From Parvularculaceae bacterium (GTDB lineage: Bacteria; Pseudomonadota; Alphaproteobacteria; Caulobacterales; Parvularculaceae), in assembly GCA_027080545.1 (NCBI GenBank), contig JALWRV010000171.1, forward strand, positions 1 to 6,957: 6,957 bases of DNA. Direction: 5' to 3'. Both the position numbers and the translations under genes were made by a program. Positions 1 through 5,722 of the stretch are shown one piece after another. How positions within the stretch are numbered: the stretch's first letter is position 1; the number at the start of each line of letters is the position of its first letter. Under the pieces are notes generated by a model. It ran no database searches. It was not told the DNA's origin and saw only the letters and a program-made list of their open reading frames with translations.

Positions 1-568
1 GCACAAAACAGCCCGCATCTAAAATCGCATGGGTCACGCTTGCATGGGCGGAAATTCGACAACCCTTGCCTAAAACAACCCCTTGGCCGATGAGTGCGTA
101 AGGCCCAATAACACAATTTTCACCGATGACCGCTCCTTTGCCGATGCTCGCACTGGGTGCAATGGAACAATCCTTGCCAATAACGACACTCTCATCAAAG
201 CCGATTTCCGGCGCTTCTGTTTCCGTGAATGAGCTATGTAAGACCTCTGCTAAAACAGCAAAAGCCAAGCGCGGGTTATCACAAACCACAATACAAATAT
301 TGCTCTTATTCGCAAACTGTTCAGCCAATTCTGGTTTGATAAAAACCAGACCGGCCCCAATATCACCCGCCTCTTCTAAGGCATCCTTGCTATTGATAAA
401 TATGGCGCAAGTCTGATCTGCCCGATCCGGTGGGCACACTCTTTCAATCAGTCGATCTTGGTCCCCAGCTAGTAATGCGCCACCGACCAAAGACACAATC
501 TGCGCGACCGGTAGAGGATCATGGGTTAGAAAAAACCTTTTATCAGGGAATTCTATCATGCGAGCCAT
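1..568 (-). CDS. lpxD: UDP-3-O-acylglucosamine N-acyltransferase LpxD, N-terminal part (3' end outside window)
   Basis: LpxD adds the second acyl chain, from acyl-ACP, to UDP-3-O-acylglucosamine in lipid A synthesis, and works as a cytosolic homotrimer. The minus strand reads open from 568 to the left edge (189 codons). Seen: an N-terminal uridine-binding domain with RFF near residue 11, LPVAQIVSLVGG (about 19-30) and DNPRLAFAVL (about 98-107), then from about residue 120 isoleucine-rich hexapeptide repeats (VVIGKD, SIGKGAVIGENCVIGP, ALIGQG) that begin the left-handed beta helix. The catalytic His region and C-terminus lie beyond base 1. Two starts are possible: ATG at 568 or ATG at 559. The second gives MIEFPDKRFF, closer to the M-x-DPRFF start common in alphaproteobacterial LpxD. 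Neither has a clear Shine-Dalgarno sequence. No start codon lies between 568 and the in-frame stop near 681. It follows ompH as expected by synteny, but a terminator lies between them. Confidence 0.93.
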   Translation of the reverse strand, partial: MARMIEFPDKRFFLTHDPLPVAQIVSLVGGALLAGDQDRLIERVCPPDRADQTCAIFINSKDALEEAGDIGAGLVFIKPELAEQFANKSNICIVVCDNPRLAFAVLAEVLHSSFTETEAPEIGFDESVVIGKDCSIAPSASIGKGAVIGENCVIGPYALIGQGVVLGKGCRISAHASVTHAILDAGCFV

Positions 569-571
569 TCT

Positions 572-577
572 ATTATA
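572..577 (-). promoter_or_regulatory. Perfect TATAAT -10-like hexamer just upstream of lpxD
   Basis: The minus strand reads TATAAT ending 3 nt before the ATG at 568. A start site about 7 nt downstream would fall inside or just past that ATG, which would favour the ATG at 559 or nearly leaderless translation. No good TTGACA-like element is visible 16-19 nt upstream, so promoter identity rests on the hexamer alone and on the need for a promoter after the terminator at 750-785. Confidence 0.3.
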
Positions 578-726
578 CGAACTTATGTGTAATCCGTGAT
601 CTATTGCGCCTAGCCTAGAACACTTCCCGAAAAGGAGAAACTGATTTTCAAACCAACCATCAGCCTTCTTTCCCAGCCATCAACGAAAATCAGCCCTCTC
701 AAAAAAGCACTACCCCCTGTGATGCG

Positions 727-732
727 ATTATA
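727..732 (-). promoter_or_regulatory. Second TATAAT -10-like hexamer between the terminator and lpxD
   Basis: The minus strand reads TCGTATAAT at 735-727, the same nine bases as at 580-572. A TTGACG lies at 748-743, but only 10 nt separate it from the TATAAT, too short for a normal sigma-70 promoter. At 17 nt spacing the -35 position is the T-tract of the terminator. If active it would give lpxD a leader of about 150 nt. Confidence 0.25.
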
Positions 733-749
733 CGACTATCCACGTCAAT

Positions 750-785
750 AAAAATGGTCGACATGCACGCATATCGACCATTTTT
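750..785 (-). terminator. Rho-independent terminator after ompH (symmetrical, could act both ways)
   Basis: Perfect 12-bp inverted repeat: arms 750-761 (AAAAATGGTCGA) and 774-785 (TCGACCATTTTT), loop 762-773, which can itself close ATGC/GCAT. Read on the minus strand the stem ends in TTTTT, as an intrinsic terminator should. It sits 45 nt past the ompH stop codon. The plus strand also ends in TTTTT, so it may be bidirectional. It closes the dxr-rseP-bamA-ompH transcript. Confidence 0.85.
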
Positions 786-829
786 CATATTGTTCAAGTG
801 CTAATGCAAACCAATTTGCCGTAACAAAA

Positions 830-1483
830 CTAGTTCTTATTCTGCTGCGGTGCTGCCTGGGGACGCGCGGTGATTTTCACCCGCTCAACCTTAATGGTCG
901 GCAATTTTTCATCTAGCTTAACCAACACCTCATCGGTGATGTCAGAAGCCTGCGATGCATACATCACCGCAGAGCGGTCCAGCAGCAAAGTCGCGCCACG
1001 AGCATCCACAATCTCTTTCAAGATAGGACGCATTTCTGTAGAAATAAGCTGAATGGCCCGCTGTTCAGAAAGCGACAATTCCCGCACTTTAATTTCACGC
1101 AAAGCCGGTACATTATTTTGCGCCACCGCCAATCGCTTGGCCGCTTCCAAAAATTGATCTTCCGGCATCGTGTCTTTCTGAGCACGCAAATCTTCTTGCT
1201 CTTTCACCAACTTTTCAACCACTTGCTGCAATTCAGCATTGGCCTGATCCTGCATGGTGGCCAATTGGTCATTCACGGCCTTGCCTGCCTTGGACGACGC
1301 GATTAGCCGTGCTTGGTCAACAATCAGAATAACCGGTGCCTGTGTTTCAGATTGGGACGATGATTGCGCCAAGGCTTGCGTGGCCACAATCGGCGTTAAA
1401 ACCATAGACGACAGCCCCAAGGCTAGACCCGCCATGATAATGCGAATGGGAGACTTTTTCATACTCAACCTCATTTGTTTCAT
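830..1483 (-). CDS. ompH: OmpH/Skp family periplasmic chaperone
   Basis: Skp-type proteins are periplasmic trimers that hold unfolded outer-membrane proteins and deliver them to the BAM complex. The 217-residue product has a signal peptide: a basic start (KKSPIR, 9-14), a hydrophobic core (15-34) and a likely signal peptidase I site after ALA at 39. The mature part opens with VILIVDQARLIASSKAGKAV (51-70), the family's first strand and helix. A long charged helical stretch rich in Glu, Gln and Lys (about 70-155) should form the coiled-coil tentacles. The close is GATLLLDRSAVMYASQASDIT (163-183) with LDEKLPTIKV (190-199), typical of alphaproteobacterial OmpH. The tail is basic and Gln-rich. Two starts each have a ribosome site: ATG at 1483 (AAGGG, 7 nt away) and ATG at 1462 (GAGG, 6 nt away). 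The second gives the more usual MKKSPIR signal peptide of 32 residues. It lies 23 nt after bamA, so the two are surely cotranscribed. Confidence 0.93.
   Translation of the reverse strand: MKQMRLSMKKSPIRIIMAGLALGLSSMVLTPIVATQALAQSSSQSETQAPVILIVDQARLIASSKAGKAVNDQLATMQDQANAELQQVVEKLVKEQEDLRAQKDTMPEDQFLEAAKRLAVAQNNVPALREIKVRELSLSEQRAIQLISTEMRPILKEIVDARGATLLLDRSAVMYASQASDITDEVLVKLDEKLPTIKVERVKITARPQAAPQQNKN
1469..1472 (-). promoter_or_regulatory. Shine-Dalgarno GAGG supporting the internal ompH start at 1462
   Basis: GAGG on the minus strand, 6 nt before the ATG at 1462-1460. It lies inside the coding frame if the upstream ATG (1483) is used. It is the better-placed site and supports the shorter signal peptide. 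Confidence 0.45.
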
Positions 1484-1490
1484 TTCAAGA

Positions 1491-1495
1491 CCCTT
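1491..1495 (-). promoter_or_regulatory. Shine-Dalgarno-like AAGGG for the upstream ompH start at 1483
   Basis: AAGGG on the minus strand, 7 nt before the ATG at 1483, within the 23-nt bamA-ompH gap. A near copy (TAATAGGGT versus TAATAAGGGT) sits just after the bamA stop. Confidence 0.4.
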
Positions 1496-1506
1496 ATTAA
1501 ACCCTA

Positions 1507-4143
1507 TTAAAATTGCGTGCCAGCACTAAAGCGGAAAGTTTCCGTCCGATCATAATCTTCCCGCAAGAAGGGCTGTGAAATGTCGATTTGCACCGGCCCG
1601 AACGGCGAACGCCAATTGATCGTTACCCCGGCAGAAGCCCGCAAGGATAAATCATCCTGTACCGGCTGATCGAGAATACCATCATTATTATAGTCAACCC
1701 AAGAACCGCGTTGACCAAGTCCAGTGCCCGTTGGAAGATTATTGTTGATGAGCTTATCCTTTTCATCAACCAACCCCACCGTACCAAATTCTGTGAACAG
1801 CGAAGTGCGGATGCCATTTTTCTCAGCAAATGGCAGCGGCAATGCCAGCTCTAAAGCGCCAACCACAAAAGCCTTGCCACCAATGGCTTGGCCGGAATTG
1901 CCATCACGGACAAAACGCGGCCCAACACCGGCGATTTCAAAGCCCCGGAACGACGAACCACCGCGCAAGAATCTGTCCTGCAACCGCACATCATTGTCGC
2001 CCCAGCCATCCACATAGCCAATATTCAGCTTCGCGGCGCCCACCAGATCAAACGGCAAAGGCTTATAATAGGCACCCGTAAGCTGGGTCCGTAAATATTT
2101 CACATCCCCGCCAATACCAGCCAAATTTTGAGTGATCGATGCTTTCCATCCCCGGGACGGGGCCAGATAGTCATTTCTGGTGTCGAAGCTCAACGAATAG
2201 CCAAAGCTGGAGGTGAGAAATTCCCCTCGGGATTCACAAGTCGGGTCAATAGAACGCACTTGGAAATCACACAGCTGGGCACGCAGCAAAAAGGCCCCAC
2301 CCTGCGGGCTTGGTGTTAAAGTGAAACTACCATTGGCCACCGCATCCGGGTTGAGGAACAGGCTCACTTCACTTTCATTATTGATATTGATCGACGTTAA
2401 ACTATCCACCAACACATTATCATTGCGAACGAGATAGTTCAGCCCCAAGCGACCAAATTCAGAAACCGGAAAGCCAATATTCAAGCCAGCCCCTAAAGAC
2501 TCCCGTTGAAACCCGGCTTCACGAAAATCGGTGTTTTGTGCAAACAAATCAAAACCCGCCGATAGGTTCCGGTTGAGAAAATAAGGTTCACGAAAACGAA
2601 TACTGGCATTGTTGGTCCGTGACGAAGCCCGCAGATCCAGCTGCAAATATTGGCCACGCCCGAGCAAGTTGCGCTGCTCAATCGACATATTGGCTACAAA
2701 CCGATCAGATGAAGAAATACCCACACCAACCGAAAAGGAACCAGTGGATTGCTCCTGCACCGCAACATCCAGCACCGTCCGGTCCGGAGCGGATCCTGGC
2801 AATTCGGTAATTTCCACTTCCTTAAAGAAACCCAGCGCCTTCACCCGTCGCTTAGAGCGATCAACCAAAACCCGGTTAAAAGCATCGCCCTCCACCACGC
2901 GCATTTCGCGACGGATAACTTTATCAAGGGTGGCAATATTCCCGTGAATATCAATCCGGTCCACATAAACCCGCGGCCCCTCATTGACCACGAAGGTCAC
3001 ATCCACGGTTTTCGCCTCTTTATTAATCTGTAATTGCGGATTCACATCCACAAAGGCGTAGCCGGCAATACCGGTAGAATAGGTGATGGCTTCGGACGCG
3101 TCTTCAATAAGCTCGGAATTAAACAAGGTCCCGCTGCGCACGGGAATGCCACGTTCTAATAGTTTGGGATCAATTTTCGACAGAGACGTTTTAACATCTA
3201 CCTTGCCAAATTTATATTGTGGCCCTTCATCAATGGTAAAAGAGATAAAAAACTGTTCCCTATCTGGGGTCAGTTCGGCCACCGCCGAGGTCACCTGAAA
3301 ATCCGCATAGCCATTTTTGGTGTAAAATTTGCGCAATAATTCTCGGTCATAATCAAGGCGGTCTGGATCGTAATTGTCATTACTTTCAAAAAATTTCCAC
3401 CACCGGCTTTCCGAGGTCAGCACCACATCCCGCAATTTCGACGAAGGATAGGCTTCATTGCCAAGAAAATTAATCTTGGCAACACCGGTTTTGGGCCCCT
3501 CATCAATTTCGAACACCACATCAACACGGTTTTGTTCCAGCTTGACAATTTTCGGGGTCACCGTGGTCGCAAATCGGCCCGAACGGCGATATAATTCAAT
3601 AATGCGCTGCACATCGGCCTGTGCTTTGGCGGGGGTGAAAATTGCTCTGGGTGCTAATTGCACCTCTTCTTCAAACTTATCATTTTTGAGCCTTTTATTG
3701 CCCTCATAGATGATCCGGTTGACGATCGGGTTTTCTTTGACGGTTACAATCAGCGCCCCTTCATTAAGGGCAAGCTGCGCATCCTCAAACAGGCCAGTGC
3801 CAAACAATGTCTTCAGAGCCACATCCAGCGATTGCTGGGTTACAGTCTGGCCCGGCTGGATGATGAGGTAAGAACGCACGGTCTCAGCCTCAATACGCTG
3901 ATTACCCCGCACCAACACTTGACGTACCACTGGCGCACCGGAGATGGCTTCAGCCGATGGTTGGGCACCAGATGTTTGCGCTTGCGCCATCGACGCACCG
4001 CCAATGATAGCGGCCATCCCGATGATCATGAAACCCAAATTTCGGCCAAAATTCCAACCCAAGTTCCGGCCCAATATTAGGGATGAACGCAATCCTGCAA
4101 ATTTTTTCATGCTTATTTTTACCCTTGCAAAATGCCTCAGCAT
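1507..4143 (-). CDS. bamA: Outer membrane protein assembly factor BamA (Omp85)
   Basis: BamA is the core of the BAM complex that folds and inserts beta-barrel proteins into the outer membrane. The 878-residue product has a signal peptide with hydrophobic core FMIIGMAAIIGGA (38-50) and a likely cleavage site after AQA at 55. Five POTRA domains follow, roughly 72-138, 140-216, 218-306, 309-388 and 391-466, then a 16-strand barrel (about 468-878). Seen: the conserved loop-6 motif FRGF (732-735) followed by GVGPR, REPYF (518-522) in an early strand, DTRNDYLAPSRGW (654-666), and a terminal beta-signal ending FRFSAGTQF. The ATG at 4143 has GAGG 5 nt upstream. The inner ATG at 4110 (MKKFAGL) has only a distant AAGGG. 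The n-region before the hydrophobic core is unusually long (37 residues, or 26 with the inner start) and contains a repeated GRNLG. Predicted loops carry a Cys pair (C625, C636) and a DxNxDGxxD motif (817-825). Confidence 0.97.
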   Translation of the reverse strand: MLRHFARVKISMKKFAGLRSSLILGRNLGWNFGRNLGFMIIGMAAIIGGASMAQAQTSGAQPSAEAISGAPVVRQVLVRGNQRIEAETVRSYLIIQPGQTVTQQSLDVALKTLFGTGLFEDAQLALNEGALIVTVKENPIVNRIIYEGNKRLKNDKFEEEVQLAPRAIFTPAKAQADVQRIIELYRRSGRFATTVTPKIVKLEQNRVDVVFEIDEGPKTGVAKINFLGNEAYPSSKLRDVVLTSESRWWKFFESNDNYDPDRLDYDRELLRKFYTKNGYADFQVTSAVAELTPDREQFFISFTIDEGPQYKFGKVDVKTSLSKIDPKLLERGIPVRSGTLFNSELIEDASEAITYSTGIAGYAFVDVNPQLQINKEAKTVDVTFVVNEGPRVYVDRIDIHGNIATLDKVIRREMRVVEGDAFNRVLVDRSKRRVKALGFFKEVEITELPGSAPDRTVLDVAVQEQSTGSFSVGVGISSSDRFVANMSIEQRNLLGRGQYLQLDLRASSRTNNASIRFREPYFLNRNLSAGFDLFAQNTDFREAGFQRESLGAGLNIGFPVSEFGRLGLNYLVRNDNVLVDSLTSININNESEVSLFLNPDAVANGSFTLTPSPQGGAFLLRAQLCDFQVRSIDPTCESRGEFLTSSFGYSLSFDTRNDYLAPSRGWKASITQNLAGIGGDVKYLRTQLTGAYYKPLPFDLVGAAKLNIGYVDGWGDNDVRLQDRFLRGGSSFRGFEIAGVGPRFVRDGNSGQAIGGKAFVVGALELALPLPFAEKNGIRTSLFTEFGTVGLVDEKDKLINNNLPTGTGLGQRGSWVDYNNDGILDQPVQDDLSLRASAGVTINWRSPFGPVQIDISQPFLREDYDRTETFRFSAGTQF
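4032..4079 (-). repeat. Diverged 24-bp tandem duplication in the BamA signal n-region
   Basis: Units 4032-4055 and 4056-4079 match at 17 of 24 positions. In protein they give GRNLGW then GRNLGF (residues 25-30 and 33-38), eight codons apart, in the stretch before the hydrophobic core of the signal peptide. The length is a multiple of three and keeps the frame. Confidence 0.4.
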
Positions 4144-4148
4144 CTTTT

Positions 4149-4152
4149 CCTC
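4149..4152 (-). promoter_or_regulatory. Shine-Dalgarno GAGG of bamA
   Basis: GAGG on the minus strand, 5 nt before the ATG at 4143. It is the best ribosome site in this gap and decides the longer bamA start over the ATG at 4110. Confidence 0.6.
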
Positions 4153-4282
4153 AAACGACTATCCATCTGGCAGGCAAAGCCCTTCGGCATAACCAGCCCC
4201 AATGAACCAACCTCATCCCCCCTTTTTACCAACCACGCAAGTGGCTGCGCATCCCAAGGGACCCTTATCAAACCATCCACAA

Positions 4283-4304
4283 ACCGGAGCGATTTTCTTC
4301 CGGT
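4283..4304 (-). other. Small inverted repeat in the rseP-bamA gap
   Basis: ACCGGA (4283-4288) and TCCGGT (4299-4304) with a 10-nt loop, starting 15 nt past the rseP stop codon. No T-run follows on the minus strand, so this is not an intrinsic terminator. It may be a processing or stability hairpin, or chance. The rest of the 175-nt gap shows a G6 run (minus strand, 4217-4222) and no clear promoter. Confidence 0.25.
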
Positions 4305-4318
4305 CTGTCGTTCACCTT

Positions 4319-5581
4319 TTATGAGAACAGCTTCCAGATATCGTTCGCAAACACGAACACCATCAGGCTTCCCAACAAGGCCACACCAATCCGAAATCCC
4401 GCTGCCTGAACAGAGGCATGGAGCGGTTTTCCGGCGACTGCCTCGTATGCGTAATACATTAGATGGCCCCCGTCCAGAACCGGCACCGGCAACAGGTTTA
4501 AAAATCCGATAGATAGAGAAATCATCGCCGCCAGACCGACCCATCTGGCCAGGCTCAACTCCAACCGTTGCCCAAAAGTCACATTTTCGATAGCGGGATC
4601 AAAACCGGAAGAAACCATTTGACCTGCCATTTTGGTCATCGTAATCGGCCCGCCCAATTCTCGGGGGCTTTCCTTGAAGGTCACCAGCCGGCCAAAAAAT
4701 TTCAAGGTTCGACTAATGCCCTTGCCCACTTCGCGCACCGCTGCTGGGGCCGCTGAAAGCGCATTATAGCGCTCCGGTTCTGACGGGGCCGCCAAGCGCA
4801 CACCAATGCGCCCCACCCTGGAGACATTCCCGAACGGATCCTCAACCTCTGTGCGCTGTGGTACGACCTTTAATTCCACCGACTGACCATCGCGCAACAC
4901 CCCAACCCGCAGCGCATCACCAGACGCCATCATCACGCTTATCTGAAAATCCTCCATGGACGCGACCCGCCGCCCATTTACTTTTTCAACAATATCACCA
5001 GCCTGAAACCCGGCGGTCGCCGCCGGCATGTCTGGCAATACTTCATCAATAATCGCTGGCTGTGGCTTGGCCCCATAAGACCAAAGTAGAAAATAGAACA
5101 ACACGGCAGCAAGAATGAAATTGGCCACCGGCCCTGCCGCAACCACCAAAGCCCGTTGCCACACCGGTTTGAAATGGAAACAGACTTTTTTATCCGCCTC
5201 ACTCATGGGCATCACACCCTCTTCGTCCGGTGCCGTAAACTGCGTGGTCAGGGGTTTGGCCTCTGTCTCGACCTCTTGTGCAGCAGATCCCTTCTCGCCG
5301 CCCGCTTGCTCGTTAGCCAGATTATCGGGCATGGAGGCCGCATTGGCATCACCAAAAAACTTAACAAATCCGCCCAACGGTAGAGCGCTTATTTTCCATT
5401 CCGTCCCATGCTTATCGACCCGACTCCACAATGTTTTACCAAAGCCGATAGAAAACACATCGACCTTGACCCCACACCAACGGGCCACTTGAAAATGGCC
5501 AAATTCATGCACGAACACAATCACGCATAAAAGCGGGATAAAGGCCGCAAGAGAGATCAGAGAGATAAGGAGTATATTCAT
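4319..5581 (-). CDS. rseP: RIP/site-2 zinc metalloprotease RseP (MmpA type)
   Basis: This intramembrane protease cleaves membrane-anchored substrates such as anti-sigma factors and signal peptide remnants; in Caulobacter the homologue MmpA cleaves PodJ. The 420-residue protein has the HEFGH zinc motif (25-29) in the first membrane helix, the GGFVKFFGD loop (70-78), AGPVANFILAAVLFYFLLW (149-167) as the second helix, one PDZ domain (about 172-242; GFQAGDIVEKVNG at 191-203), and NLLPVPVLDGG (362-372), whose D370 is the third zinc ligand. A last helix lies at about 396-412. Escherichia coli RseP has two PDZ domains; one is normal here. An acidic, Ala/Glu-rich stretch (81-130) separates the GGFVKF loop from the conserved FKPVWQRA segment. 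The ATG at 5581 has no close ribosome site (only GGA about 15 nt away) and directly follows a four-codon ATG-to-TAA frame, so coupling to upstream translation is possible. Confidence 0.96.
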   Translation of the reverse strand: MNILLISLISLAAFIPLLCVIVFVHEFGHFQVARWCGVKVDVFSIGFGKTLWSRVDKHGTEWKISALPLGGFVKFFGDANAASMPDNLANEQAGGEKGSAAQEVETEAKPLTTQFTAPDEEGVMPMSEADKKVCFHFKPVWQRALVVAAGPVANFILAAVLFYFLLWSYGAKPQPAIIDEVLPDMPAATAGFQAGDIVEKVNGRRVASMEDFQISVMMASGDALRVGVLRDGQSVELKVVPQRTEVEDPFGNVSRVGRIGVRLAAPSEPERYNALSAAPAAVREVGKGISRTLKFFGRLVTFKESPRELGGPITMTKMAGQMVSSGFDPAIENVTFGQRLELSLARWVGLAAMISLSIGFLNLLPVPVLDGGHLMYYAYEAVAGKPLHASVQAAGFRIGVALLGSLMVFVFANDIWKLFS

Positions 5582-5601
5582 TTATTTCAGTTTCATTCCG
5601 T

Positions 5602-5647
5602 TGGTTTTAGCGCTAGTGGTTTCAACATTGATGGTTTCAACATTGAT
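5602..5647 (-). repeat. 15-bp tandem repeat, two exact copies plus one diverged copy
   Basis: TGGTTTCAACATTGA occurs at 5617-5631 and again at 5632-5646, with the next base also matching. The preceding 15 bases (5602-5616, TGGTTTTAGCGCTAG) match at 9 positions and may be a decayed third copy. It lies in the spacer between dxr and rseP. Confidence 0.85.
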
Positions 5648-5661
5648 CCCGCGCCTTCATT

Positions 5662-5697
5662 AAAACTTGCGCAATCAACAAAACTTGCACACTCAAC
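5662..5697 (-). repeat. 18-bp tandem repeat, two copies with two differences
   Basis: AAAACTTGCGCAATCAAC (5662-5679) is followed directly by AAAACTTGCACACTCAAC (5680-5697), matching at 16 of 18 positions. It lies 14 nt from the 15-bp repeat in the same dxr-rseP spacer. Confidence 0.85.
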
Positions 5698-5722
5698 CCG
5701 CCAGCGACTCGCCCGGTTAAAA

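Noticed and set aside
126..416. 96-codon plus-strand open frame
   Set aside because: Lies antisense to lpxD, whose frame matches the family throughout; no recognisable protein and no ribosome site.
743..748. TTGACG as a -35 element for the TATAAT at 727-732
   Set aside because: The spacer is only 10 nt, far short of 16-18 nt; no -10 lies at the right distance from it.
4217..4227. C6T5 run as a terminator tail or promoter part
   Set aside because: On the coding strand it reads A5G6 with no hairpin before it, and it is not at a promoter spacing from any hexamer I can see.
4137..4544. 135-codon minus-strand open frame across the rseP-bamA gap
   Set aside because: More than half lies in another frame of rseP's conserved 3' end; the product is unlike any family I know and has no ribosome site. 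A shadow frame is the simpler reading.
5602..5697. CRISPR-like array
   Set aside because: Repeats are directly adjacent with no spacers, too short, and of two unrelated types; they are simple tandem duplications.
5706..5710. GACTC (GANTC methylation site) in the dxr-rseP gap as a cell-cycle signal
   Set aside because: A single five-base site is expected often by chance, and there is no adjacent promoter or CtrA-like site.
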